In this document: positions 18,842 to 27,948 of the stretch, piece after piece
Layout of the letters: every line of letters begins with the position of its first letter
How positions within the stretch are numbered: position 1 is the stretch's first letter
Assembly (NCBI GenBank): GCA_964445985.1
Contig: CAYUMU010000006.1
Span: forward strand, 1-64,000
Direction of reading: 5' to 3'
From: CAYUMU01 sp964445985
Lineage (GTDB): Bacteria > Planctomycetota > Planctomycetia > Pirellulales > S012-138
Length of the DNA stretch: 64,000 bases
Notes under the pieces: model-generated
Databases searched by the model: none
Told to the model about the DNA's origin: nothing
The model's input: the letters and a program-made list of their open reading frames with translations, nothing else
Made by a program: the position numbers and the translations under genes

Positions 18842-21049
18842 TCACAGTTCAAATGTCCCCCGCAGCTGTTTGTATTCCCCAGCCATCCAGCGGGGGATAT
18901 CGCTCTTGTACCAGCGTGAAAACCGGCTTTCGCTAGGTCCGCCAGGCAGGTTTGTCTGGGCTTCGTCGGTACTCATGTCGGTGGTGAAGTGATACGACGG
19001 CGCAAATGTGGATTCGCGGCGCGCCACCCGCAACAAATGCCCTTGGAACGGCGTGGCAAAACAACCTGGCATCGCCAGATCTCCGCTATGAAAACCCAGC
19101 GCCCAGCCCACGCGTTGGGCTTCGAAATAGCGGTTCGTGAACGAGAACGCGTTGGTTGTCGACCACGGAGACAGCGCTTCCCCCTCAAGCATGGTTGCGG
19201 CGCGGCGAATCAAATCGCCCTTGTCGCGCCCCCGCAGCCATATCGACTCGTTCTGCTGCAGCAACTGATCCACGCGGGTAATGATCATCACGGAAAAGCC
19301 TGCCCTGGTGCATAGGTAGACCATTCGCCGCCAGCCGATCCCGCCTTCCCTTTCGGGCTCTTCGCCAAATACTTCGAGCAGCACCCGGCGATAGAGATTA
19401 TTGAATAACGTGGCTTCGCAACTTTCAGGATTATATTTGTGATCCCAGGCAGCTAAGCGCTCGCGGACTTCCCCCTCGGGCAAGTGCGGCAAAAATACTT
19501 GCATCAGATCGCGGGCCTGCAGGCTGACCACGTCGTACTGCAACGCCTGCATGTCACCAATCGTGGCGCTGCTCATTTCGGCCAACCGTTCCACGATCCG
19601 CCGCTTGCGGTAATCGGGAATGGGAATCGTGACCAGAAGCGGACCTTCGGGAGGGTTCAACGGTTCGTTGGCGGTGGCCACATAGCCTTCGGGGGGATCG
19701 TAGATCCGCGGTAGCATTTCGGCCGGAAGTCGGCCTTGCCAATGGTTGGCCTCGTCCCAGGCCGGAATCGGCAGCAATCCGTGAATATGCGCGGGACGGC
19801 GGGGGAACCAGCCGCAGGCTTGCATGCCAATGTGACCGGCATGGTCCGCGAACGTCCAGCAGAGCGTGGGTTGGGGGCATTCACGAACCAGGTCCATGGC
19901 TTCGGCGGCCGAAGAAACATGTACCAGTTTGCTCCAGGTAACCAAACTGCGGGCCACGCCGGTGTGCAAGCCCATGATGGCCATGTTGAGATGCAGCCCT
20001 TCGCCAAGCTCGTCAGGGTCGCATTCCAGGGTGCCCACTTCGTTCTCAAAGGCTTGCATGCGGTAGGCGTCTTCGCCCTTGCGGCAAATCAACTCCTCCC
20101 GAATCTCAAAAGCCTGCCAGCGTTCGCCCCGCCGGTATTCCCAGTGGCCGTCTTGCTGCCGGCACTCTTCGATAAAATAGTCGCTCGTATCACCCTTGAG
20201 ATAGGTCACTCCCCATGACAAGTCATTGGTACGACCGACGCCAAGGATGGGGCAACCGGGCAAGGTAGCGCCCATCGCGTATCGATTGTCCCAGCGAAGC
20301 ACGGCCTCGTACCAAATCGCCGGGAGCCGATTGACTTCGAGATGCGGATCCGCCGCCAACAACGCGCCCCCCGTGGCGCTCCTCCAAGGGCTCACCGCCC
20401 AAGCATTGCTGCCTGCCATGTACGGCAAATCGGCCATTAGTTCCAAGGCTTCGTCCGATAGGCGCCGCGACATGCGAATCTTGCGAAGCAGCTCAAAGTC
20501 GGCGTCGTTGAGCAACGGAGAAATCAGTTCCTGCATCCGTTCATCGCGAACGCCAGCTTGAATGAGCTCCAAAATGAGCCGTTCCTGCCGCTGCTGACCC
20601 ACGGCCAAACCGTTGAACGCCAGCAGTTTGCCCAGCAACATGGCCGACTGTGGTTCCCAGGGTTCGATAGGAAACCTCGTGGCCCACATGGGCAGCGAAC
20701 GGCCCGCTTGCAGCATGCCATCGGTCACGCCGTTGCAATAGCATTCCAACTCCACGCGTTCGGGATCGCTCAGCGATGCCACCTCTTCATCCAGATTGAG
20801 GTGCAAGCCCATCCGGCGAAAGAAGCAATCGGTTTCAAACAGTTCGGGCTTGTTGGCGATCAACTCGCTCGAGCGGCCGCCGGCCAGAGCCCGCGAAAAC
20901 AGCACTTGTGTGGTGCGATCCACCGCATGCATGTAACCCAAGCCGTAGAGGCTGGAATGCCAAGAGTCGGCCACGATATGCGGAACGCCCGCGTCATCGC
21001 GGGCTGCCAGAAAAGGGCGCCGATTGTATTTAATCCGTATGCGTTTCAT
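18842..21049 (-). CDS. penicillin acylase family (Ntn-hydrolase) amidase
   Basis: 735 residues. The alpha part has RDDAGVPHIVADSWHSSLYGLGYMHAVDR (split here only for reading), the standard entry of the family. The beta subunit would begin at the Ser of AGSNAWAVSP (about residue 213), the catalytic N-terminal nucleophile; ADPHLEV follows as expected. The enzyme class cleaves amide bonds of penicillins, acyl-homoserine lactones or related substrates after self-processing. No signal peptide is visible, unlike most family members, so a cytoplasmic form is possible. A GTG at 21061 is an alternative start; neither has a good ribosome site. A clear terminator follows. Confidence 0.88.
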   Translation of the reverse strand: MKRIRIKYNRRPFLAARDDAGVPHIVADSWHSSLYGLGYMHAVDRTTQVLFSRALAGGRSSELIANKPELFETDCFFRRMGLHLNLDEEVASLSDPERVELECYCNGVTDGMLQAGRSLPMWATRFPIEPWEPQSAMLLGKLLAFNGLAVGQQRQERLILELIQAGVRDERMQELISPLLNDADFELLRKIRMSRRLSDEALELMADLPYMAGSNAWAVSPWRSATGGALLAADPHLEVNRLPAIWYEAVLRWDNRYAMGATLPGCPILGVGRTNDLSWGVTYLKGDTSDYFIEECRQQDGHWEYRRGERWQAFEIREELICRKGEDAYRMQAFENEVGTLECDPDELGEGLHLNMAIMGLHTGVARSLVTWSKLVHVSSAAEAMDLVRECPQPTLCWTFADHAGHIGMQACGWFPRRPAHIHGLLPIPAWDEANHWQGRLPAEMLPRIYDPPEGYVATANEPLNPPEGPLLVTIPIPDYRKRRIVERLAEMSSATIGDMQALQYDVVSLQARDLMQVFLPHLPEGEVRERLAAWDHKYNPESCEATLFNNLYRRVLLEVFGEEPEREGGIGWRRMVYLCTRAGFSVMIITRVDQLLQQNESIWLRGRDKGDLIRRAATMLEGEALSPWSTTNAFSFTNRYFEAQRVGWALGFHSGDLAMPGCFATPFQGHLLRVARRESTFAPSYHFTTDMSTDEAQTNLPGGPSESRFSRWYKSDIPRWMAGEYKQLRGTFEL

Positions 21050-21095
21050 CCGTGGGTGCACATCAGCTGCGGAGGGGTGCGTGAAGCGAGGGTTG

Positions 21096-21109
21096 GGGTA
21101 AGTTTACCC
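21096..21109. promoter_or_regulatory. small dyad upstream of penicillin acylase gene, candidate operator
   Basis: GGGTAA (21096-21101) and TTACCC (21104-21109) form a 6-bp inverted repeat with a 2-base gap. It lies 47 bases before the acylase start and 219 bases before the DUF2007 gene, in the divergent control region. It could be an operator, but its function is not shown. Confidence 0.25.
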
Positions 21110-21327
21110 AAGCTGTGCAGGCAGAGCGAGCGCTGTGAGAACGAATCCCCCCGCCCAACGGCATCGCTCTCTGCGAGGTAACGTGGTGGTGGACTCGATT
21201 GCCGCGGCTGGCAAGCGTAAGGTATGTTACGGTAGCCGTTGAACCAGTCGCCCGCGGCCGTTTTTTGGCGGCTGGCACGGAGCAATCGCAACGCTTACGC
21301 CCCCCCACTCCTGTGCAGAGGAACGTC

Positions 21328-21546
21328 ATGAATCATGAAGAACTGGTTACGATCTACACGGTTCAAGATGCAATGAAGGCCGAGATCATCAGGAACTACC
21401 TGGAAAGCGAAGGCATTCCCTGCCGGCTGGGCAACGAAAGTCAGGCCGGATTTACCGGTATTTTTCAGGTGGACTTACTGGTCCGCGCGGAAGATTCGGA
21501 TCGTGCGCAGAAATTGATCCGGCAGCATTTGCACGAGAACCCTTAA
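21328..21546 (+). CDS. DUF2007-type small signal-transducing-like protein
   Basis: 72 residues. The sequence MNHEELVTIYTVQDAMKAEI, then RNYLESEGIPCRLGNES and LLVRAEDSDRAQKLIRQHL, matches the ferredoxin-like DUF2007 family, which is often described as a putative prokaryotic signal-transducing protein. AGAGGA lies 5 bases before the ATG. The gene stands alone; immediately after its stop lies the second copy of the dispersed repeat. Confidence 0.8.
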   Translation: MNHEELVTIYTVQDAMKAEIIRNYLESEGIPCRLGNESQAGFTGIFQVDLLVRAEDSDRAQKLIRQHLHENP

Positions 21547-21620
21547 CGCGGGTAAACCGCAACAGACGCTGAGGCATGAAAGTTCTTTGCAGCTTGCAAA
21601 GACGTTAACGAACAAGAACC
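21542..21620. repeat. structured dispersed repeat, copy 2 (79 bp)
   Basis: Its reverse complement aligns along its length with 14298-14387. It carries a perfect hairpin TCTTTGCA-GCT-TGCAAAGA (21584-21602), a second hairpin GCGG-GTAAA-CCGC (21548-21560), and outer ends TTAACG/CGTTAA able to pair. It begins on the DUF2007 stop and lies in the convergent gap before aroDE. Confidence 0.85.
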
Positions 21621-21715
21621 TCTACCGGGCCAACTTGCGCATCACTCGCGACTTCGTCGGGTGGGAAAGGGGGCGGCGGATTCCCGATCCTCCAAACCCT
21701 TTCGCCGATCAGCGG

Positions 21716-23230
21716 CTATTTGTTTTCACCGGCGGAGTTGTTGCCGCCGTGTTTCACGGCGCTGGTCGCCCGCTTGAGGGTGTCTCGCATCACATCCACG
21801 GGGGCCTCTTCGCCAGTAAACAACTGGAACTGCAGGGCGGCCTGGCGAACGAACATGTCCACGCCGGTAACCGTGTAACAACCGCGGCTGGCGGCATCTT
21901 TGATGAGCAGGGTATTTTCCGGGTTGTACACCGTATCAAACACCACGGCGCCGGGGCGAAGCCAACTCTTTTCCATGGCGCTGTCGTTCACCTTGGGGTG
22001 CATGCCCAGCGGGGTGCAATTCACCACGATGTCGGCCTGCACCGAACCCCGGCGGTCCCAAGGGCAGGCGGCACAATCAAGATACTGCGCCAGGCGTTCA
22101 CCGTTTTCCGCGGTGCGTGAGCTGATTTGCACGTCGGCGCCCCGCTTCTTCAAACCGTATGCCACGGCTTTGGCCGCGCCTCCCGAACCCAGCACGAGAG
22201 CCGTACAGCCGGCAATTCCGGAGTGCTCTTCGATCTCGGCCACGGCTTTCTCAAGGCTTTCCAAGGCGGCTTGATAATCGGTATTGATACCCACCAGTTC
22301 GGTTCCGTCGAACATGATGGTATTGGCCGCGTGAATCCCCAGCACGCTTTCGTGTCGCTGCTGCAAGTAGGGCAGTACCGCTTCCTTGTGGGGTATGGTC
22401 ACGCTTAAGCCGCGCAGCCCAAACGAGCGGGCTTCGGCCAAAAACGCCGACAGGCTCTCCGGCGGCACCCGGAAGGGAACATACACCTTATTCAGTTTGA
22501 GCTGCCGGAAGGCTCGATTGTGAATCAAGGGACTCAGGCTATGCCCAATGGGATCGCCAATGACACCGTAAACTTCAGTGTCGGGACCGATCTCGTCGTA
22601 ATTGTAGATTTCTCGCATTTCTTCAAAACTCAACTGCCCAGGCGCCAGGGCCCGTTCGGAGTTGAAGGTCGCAAAGGTAAACGGCGCCCCAAAGCGACCG
22701 GTGAGAATGCGGGAAGGCACGCCAATATCGCCCATGCACATGCCCACGGTCGGAATCGGGCTGCGGGCAACCAACTCCAACATCCTCAGGTTATCGCAGG
22801 GGTGATTCGCCATGGTGGCCAGCTTCACCACGTCGGCATCTTGGGCGGCCAACCGTGCATGGATGGCATCCAAATCGTCGGGCGTCTTCCGAAAATCGTG
22901 ATAGCTGACGATCCGCTTGGTTTTCCCAAACCTGGGAATCTTGCTCGCCACGTCTTCTTCGAGGTCCACGTAATCCACGCCAGCGGCAATGGCCGTGCGC
23001 AGCAACACGGTTCGCTGTTCTTCGGTGCCTGCATACATGCCGCCGTCTTGCTCGCGGCGAATGGTAATCACCACCGGCGAGGGCCGATTTTCCAGCAATC
23101 GCGGCAGGTTGATTTTGCTTCGTAGATAATCCAGCCGCAGCTCCACCAGGCCGGCGCCCTGCTCTACCAGGTGCCGATGTTCCGCCATCATGTGCCGATG
23201 TCGGCCGCGACCAATGCTAACGCAAATCAT
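21716..23230 (-). CDS. aroDE: bifunctional 3-dehydroquinate dehydratase (type I)/shikimate dehydrogenase
   Basis: 504 residues, cytoplasmic, catalysing two consecutive shikimate-pathway steps: dehydroquinate to dehydroshikimate, then NADPH reduction to shikimate. The AroD half (about 1-220) has the active His in SYHDFRKTP and the Schiff-base Lys in DVVKLATMA. The AroE half begins with YGVIGDPIGHSLSP and has the catalytic Lys in VTIPHKEAV, the NTDY substrate site and the nucleotide loop LGSGGAAKAVAYGL. Fusion of these two enzymes is known in plants, chlamydiae and planctomycetes. The ATG at 23230 (MICVSIGRGRHRH) was chosen by homology; GGA lies 5 bases upstream. Confidence 0.95.
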   Translation of the reverse strand: MICVSIGRGRHRHMMAEHRHLVEQGAGLVELRLDYLRSKINLPRLLENRPSPVVITIRREQDGGMYAGTEEQRTVLLRTAIAAGVDYVDLEEDVASKIPRFGKTKRIVSYHDFRKTPDDLDAIHARLAAQDADVVKLATMANHPCDNLRMLELVARSPIPTVGMCMGDIGVPSRILTGRFGAPFTFATFNSERALAPGQLSFEEMREIYNYDEIGPDTEVYGVIGDPIGHSLSPLIHNRAFRQLKLNKVYVPFRVPPESLSAFLAEARSFGLRGLSVTIPHKEAVLPYLQQRHESVLGIHAANTIMFDGTELVGINTDYQAALESLEKAVAEIEEHSGIAGCTALVLGSGGAAKAVAYGLKKRGADVQISSRTAENGERLAQYLDCAACPWDRRGSVQADIVVNCTPLGMHPKVNDSAMEKSWLRPGAVVFDTVYNPENTLLIKDAASRGCYTVTGVDMFVRQAALQFQLFTGEEAPVDVMRDTLKRATSAVKHGGNNSAGENK

Positions 23231-23615
23231 GTTGTTCCGAGCAATAGAGTAAAGCGATCGCGGCCCACCAGCCGACGCCAGAGGGGTTCCCACTCAAGAA
23301 TCAATGGCGTCTCCCTGCCCCCCATCGATTCCGCTGCCAGAAACGCAGCAGCCAGCTATCTCCTGCCAGCGTAAAAAGCCGACTTGCGGGCGTCAACTTA
23401 CAGCTTCTTGCCAAGCAGGAAACTGGCGGAGCCTCGCCCTTGTCGGCCTTGTCGGCCTGAGTGCCATCCAATCGATCTTGCTGATCTTTCGGCGAGCCAG
23501 GGTGCGGGCAACTCGGCCTGCTTCGCGATTCCCGTTCCGCGGCAATGACCGCAAACATTTCGGGAACCGCTTGCCCGATACCAGTTGAGCTGACGCCTTC
23601 AAATTCCGCTCGTCG
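23231..23615. other. 385-base intergenic stretch, nothing recognised
   Basis: This lies between the pseudokinase gene (ending 23616, minus) and the start of aroDE (minus). It presumably carries the aroDE promoter. No hairpin, RNA or small gene could be supported. Confidence 0.4.
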
Positions 23616-24998
23616 TTAAGCCAGATTGCGAGGCCACTGCCAACGCCACCAGCGGGTCAATCGATTCCAAACTCCCCGCGAACGTAATAAGCTGCGTCGC
23701 CGATGGAGGTAATGGTGAAGGTCGTCGGCCAGGGCTTGCATCGAGGGATATCTTCGATCCGGTTGCTTCTGCAAACAGCTCAGGCAAATGGCTTCGAGCC
23801 GGGGATCGACCGCCGAGTTGAATTCGCGAGGGGGAATCACCGGATCGTTGACGATCCGCTGCATGACGTCGAGCAAGTTGGCAGCCTGGAAAGGAGCCCG
23901 ACCCGCCAGGAGAAAATACAACACGGCCCCCAAGGAATAGACGTCGCAGAGCGGGCTGGGTCGTTGCAGCTTGCCGCTGGCCGTTTCCGGCGGCATAAAG
24001 TGAGGCGTCTCGAAGGCGTCGCCCGTGGTGGTCAGCTCGCTTCCGCCTGGCACCCGATAGGCTAAGCCCAAGCCGCAAAGTCGAGCATTTTCGCGGCGGT
24101 CGAGCAAGATCTTCGTGGGCTTGAGATGTCCGTGAACCACGCCATGGGCGTGCGCTACAACCAGGGCTTGGGCAACCTGATGCACAATGGCGGCCATGCT
24201 CCGCGGCGAGAGGGGAGTACTGCCAGACAGCTGGGCCAATGACTTACCTCGCACCAGTTGCATGGCCCAATAGCAGCGATTGTGCTCCGCCCCGACTTCG
24301 GCCAAAGTCACCAGGTTGGGATGGCGAATGGCGCGCACCAACTTCACCTTTTCTTGAAGCCGTTCCAGATCGACCGCGGCAATGCGATGGGCGGATATCA
24401 CGACCTTGATCGCCACCTCGGAGCCATCGACGATGCGGCGGGCACGAAACGTCGTACCCAACCGCCCCCGCGCGAGTTCTTCGCGAAGCTTATAGGCACC
24501 AATGGTGCTCGATCGCCGCAAGGCCGTGGTCTTGGCATCGCCGCCTTCCACTGCGGCCCGGGGCAAAAGAGGTTGGACCGCCGCCACGGAAGGGGGCAAC
24601 TTCCGCGGCGGGGTGGAGGGCAGGGATGACTGCTGCAGATCGGCTTGCAACAGCTCCAACTCTTGTTGCAAAGCAATACGATCGGAGCCGGCCAGCTCGC
24701 CCAAAAACGCACTGATTTGTGGGCCTTTGCCGTCACGCCAGGCTTGTTCAAACCGGTCGCACTCGTGGTCAATCCACTCCTGCCGTTCCGCACTGAGCGA
24801 AGCCGCCGGCTCAGCGGCAACGGCTATGTCGGTGTTCAGGTGGTCAATGAACAGTGCCCACGACGAGGCCCGGCAAGTGCATGCTTTGCACGAACTCAGG
24901 TGCTGCTCGATCGTGGCCCGTTCGAACGAGCTTAAGCGGTGGGCCATGTAGTCCTGCAGAGCCCGTTGCGAAACATGAAGGTCAGCAGGTTCGGTCAT
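23616..24998 (-). CDS. serine/threonine pseudokinase with N-terminal zinc-finger-like segment
   Basis: 460 residues. Residues about 10-45 (DYMAHRLSSFERATIEQ, then HLSSCKAC) resemble the H-C-C anti-sigma/HC2 zinc finger. The kinase domain starts near 165 with a weak Gly loop (ELARGRLGTTF) and keeps the VAIK lysine (about 195) and the PPE of the APE motif. The catalytic HRD is replaced by HGH (HGHLKPTKILL, about 288), its Asn by Lys, and the DFG aspartate region reads LCGLG (about 306). Both catalytic Asp residues are therefore missing and phosphotransfer is unlikely. It is probably a scaffold or allosteric partner. The kinase ends in a basic tail rather than a TM segment. The start at 24998 was chosen because the finger begins there. 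Confidence 0.85.
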   Translation of the reverse strand: MTEPADLHVSQRALQDYMAHRLSSFERATIEQHLSSCKACTCRASSWALFIDHLNTDIAVAAEPAASLSAERQEWIDHECDRFEQAWRDGKGPQISAFLGELAGSDRIALQQELELLQADLQQSSLPSTPPRKLPPSVAAVQPLLPRAAVEGGDAKTTALRRSSTIGAYKLREELARGRLGTTFRARRIVDGSEVAIKVVISAHRIAAVDLERLQEKVKLVRAIRHPNLVTLAEVGAEHNRCYWAMQLVRGKSLAQLSGSTPLSPRSMAAIVHQVAQALVVAHAHGVVHGHLKPTKILLDRRENARLCGLGLAYRVPGGSELTTTGDAFETPHFMPPETASGKLQRPSPLCDVYSLGAVLYFLLAGRAPFQAANLLDVMQRIVNDPVIPPREFNSAVDPRLEAICLSCLQKQPDRRYPSMQALADDLHHYLHRRRSLLRSRGVWNRLTRWWRWQWPRNLA

Positions 24999-25266
24999 TC
25001 CCAGCGTTTCAGCAAGTCCCAAGAGAAAACCGGCGGCAAACGAACGACGACGCCCAACCTGGGGGTGGGCTCCATCGCTCTGCCACTGGCCCAATGCCAC
25101 GCCTAGGTGCAATTCTCGCTGTTGAGCCGGTCGGGAGCAAGCCACATCCAACAACACACATCCAACAACGCCGGTCAGCGGACCAAGCGAAGCAAGAAAC
25201 AGACAATGGGAGCGTGGACCCAGCAGTGGCGCCGCGGCCGCTAGCCCCAGCCGTGGGCCACAGGCC

Positions 25267-27660
25267 CTACTTGCCAATCAGCCAGCCCAGCAGGCCGGAA
25301 CTCGCCGGCGCGGGACTCCAAGGCATGGCTTCCGGCGCGCCGCCGCTGGGGGTCTCTTCCATCGCCATCAGATAAGCCCTCAAGCTGGCCAGCAGCTGGC
25401 GGGCCCGTTCGGGTGTATCGTGTCGCCGGCGATCGCGAACTCGCTGGAGCGTGAGTCGCACGCGAATGCGGCTGCGAATGTTCTTTGGCAACCCGTCCGC
25501 GCCCTGCTGTTGCTGGCCGGTGACGTCTTCGAAACGCAGATCGACGAAGACCGGGCATTTCCGATCGCTGGAGCGCCGGAATAACCCGCCGCTGCCACCT
25601 ACCTTCAGTCGCACATCGTGCTGCTCCACCGACACGATCTCCGCATGGTGATCCGCGACAAAGCCGCGCAGCTTCTCGATCGCCATGCTCATGGGCACGG
25701 TGGACACCAGCCGCTGTTCGGCCAGCAGGTTGTTTTCGCCGCCGCCTTGCAGCGAGAGCTCTTCCTCGCCGCCTTCCAACCCGGTGCCCAGTTGCACCAC
25801 GCGGTTGCGACCCCGTTCCTTGGCCTCGTACAGCGCTCGGTCGGCCCGAGCGACCATGGTGTCGGGAGTATCGCCGGCTTGAATTTCGGTTACGCCAAAG
25901 CTGGACGTGCAGGCTCGACCACCCAGCGCGTCGTGCTGCAGGCTGCTTAATTGCCGGCGGATGCTCTCGGCCCGCTCGCTGGCAGCGCCCACATCGCAAT
26001 CGGCGCACAGCAGCACGAACTCTTCACCGCCGAACCGAGCCGCCAGGTCGCCTGTGCGGCAGTTGCCCTTCAGCAGCCGGGCAAAGTTCTTCAGAACCTC
26101 GTCGCCGGCCTGGTGTCCGTAGGTATCGTTCACATTTTTGAAATGGTCGATATCGGCAATGATCAGCGAGCAGGGACGATGCCGTTCCAGATGCGCGAGC
26201 ACGAACATTTCGTGAACGCGTTTGAACTCGGCGCGATTCGCCACGCCAGTCAGGGGATCGCGGGTGGCAGCGTCGTGCAAACTCTGGCAGCGAGCCTCCA
26301 GCGACAATTCCGGAGAAACGTCGTGCAGCGTAACAGCCGCGCCGTGCAGCAGGCCATCGGCCCCCACCACCGGAACGGCATGCAACTCCACCGAAAGATC
26401 TCGGCGGCCACGTCCGCGAATCATCACCCGGCGAATCCGTTGTTCCCCCGTGGCCAACGCCGAGGCCACGGGGCAATCGCTATCCTGAATCACAATGCCA
26501 TCGGGATCGCGCAGATCGAGCAACTGCGGCTCGAATGCACGCTGAAAAATGGAACTCGCGGCGATGCCGGTCATTCGCTCCGCGCCAGGATTCCAGCAGA
26601 TAACGCGCGAAGTATTGTCGACGAAAATGACCGCGTCTCTCAAGTTGTCGATCAGCCGTTCGCGGAACAGCGATTCACAAATCAGTGTCGGGGTTGCCGA
26701 GGGCGTTGTATTCAAACGCCACATGTTGTTTACCAGGCCAGGGTCGAGGGCGGCCAGCCAGCGGCGCAAAACTCGCTCATGCCATTCGGTTTGACTGTGT
26801 CCCTGCAGGGCAGCAAACGCTTCAACCAACTTGGGGTCGAACTGCGTGCCGGAATATTTGAATAACTCCATGATCGCCCGCTCGCGGGGGAGCGCGGGGC
26901 GAAATACCTGGTTCGACGTCATCGCGTCGAACGCATCGGCAATGGCCAGCATGCGAGCCCCCAGCGGGATCTGCGAGCCTTTGACCGGTAGGGCGGAGCG
27001 GTTGTGCGTCCCATCGAACCAGTCGCCCGAGGCCGCCACAATTTCGAGAATGTCTTTCGAGGCACAGCTCGATGTCAGGATTTGCACCCCCGTGTGGCGG
27101 TGCTGGCTCATCACCGACATTTCCTCGGGCGTTAGCGGGCCAGGCTTAAGCAATATGCTGTCGGGAACCGCAATCTTGCCAATATCGTGCAGCAGCGCCG
27201 AGAGTTCCATCACGTCGCGCTGCTCCTCCGACATTCCCATCGCCAGCGACCACGCCGCGGTGCTCAGCGTCACGCGCAAGCTGTGGCTGGCCGTGTCGGC
27301 GTGCTTGCACCGCAGGGCGGTAAACAGGCTGCTCGCCACGCCCAGCCGGACCTGCAGCAGTTGGTTCTCCGCGGCGGTGCCAAAGGCCGATCCGTCCGAA
27401 GCTGTGTCCACAGGGCAATCTTTGTCGTGCGACGGCCGAGCCGAAGCCAGATGCAAAGGAGTCTCCAGGGGCTCAGAAGATGATGGCATTTGCGCGAGTG
27501 AACAGGAGTCGACCGTGTCGAAAGCCGATAGTGCGATGGCAGCCCTCCAAGCGCACCCGCCTTCGTAAACCAACAAAAGCGATTGTTGAAAGCTATGTCG
27601 CCAAGGAGTGGTGGTCAAATCCGCACCGAACGACTGCGGGGCAATCTCTTCCTTGTTCAT
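25267..27660 (-). CDS. HD-domain/PAS/GGDEF signalling protein (diguanylate cyclase with degenerate HD-GYP)
   Basis: 797 residues, no TM segment. An HD domain (about 110-300) has LLHDIGKIAVPDSILLKPG, but the later HH and GYP motifs are replaced (ASGDWFDG then THNRSALP). A PAS domain follows (about 330-440), then a GGDEF domain with an intact RFGGEEF active site (about 543) and an RTGD inhibitory site five residues before it. This predicts cyclic-di-GMP synthesis with product inhibition, while phosphodiesterase activity is doubtful. The last 170 residues or so are a conserved-looking extension of unknown fold. The longest ATG was kept because AGGG lies 5 bases upstream; an ATG at 27489 is an alternative. 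It is followed on the same strand by the pseudokinase gene. Confidence 0.88.
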   Translation of the reverse strand: MNKEEIAPQSFGADLTTTPWRHSFQQSLLLVYEGGCAWRAAIALSAFDTVDSCSLAQMPSSSEPLETPLHLASARPSHDKDCPVDTASDGSAFGTAAENQLLQVRLGVASSLFTALRCKHADTASHSLRVTLSTAAWSLAMGMSEEQRDVMELSALLHDIGKIAVPDSILLKPGPLTPEEMSVMSQHRHTGVQILTSSCASKDILEIVAASGDWFDGTHNRSALPVKGSQIPLGARMLAIADAFDAMTSNQVFRPALPRERAIMELFKYSGTQFDPKLVEAFAALQGHSQTEWHERVLRRWLAALDPGLVNNMWRLNTTPSATPTLICESLFRERLIDNLRDAVIFVDNTSRVICWNPGAERMTGIAASSIFQRAFEPQLLDLRDPDGIVIQDSDCPVASALATGEQRIRRVMIRGRGRRDLSVELHAVPVVGADGLLHGAAVTLHDVSPELSLEARCQSLHDAATRDPLTGVANRAEFKRVHEMFVLAHLERHRPCSLIIADIDHFKNVNDTYGHQAGDEVLKNFARLLKGNCRTGDLAARFGGEEFVLLCADCDVGAASERAESIRRQLSSLQHDALGGRACTSSFGVTEIQAGDTPDTMVARADRALYEAKERGRNRVVQLGTGLEGGEEELSLQGGGENNLLAEQRLVSTVPMSMAIEKLRGFVADHHAEIVSVEQHDVRLKVGGSGGLFRRSSDRKCPVFVDLRFEDVTGQQQQGADGLPKNIRSRIRVRLTLQRVRDRRRHDTPERARQLLASLRAYLMAMEETPSGGAPEAMPWSPAPASSGLLGWLIGK

Positions 27661-27948
27661 TTCGCCCTGGCAGCGGTTGTGACGATGGCAACGATTATCG
27701 GGCTTGTCGAGCGTTCTGGGCGGGCACGCGCTTCGGCTCGCCCGGAGCGCAAGGTCGGATCAATACGCGTGTTCGCTGCGAACGCCGCACTCGGCGCCAA
27801 CCTGCCAGGTGTTGCCAGCCGACCAGGCACGCAAACGATAAGCGCGAGCCTTTGGAACCACCTTGCCAGCCGTTACCGCAACGCTTCCCGCCAAGTCCCT
27901 GGCTGGTGAGCAGGCGCGAAACACCGGCTGGCATTCGCCGCGGAGTGA

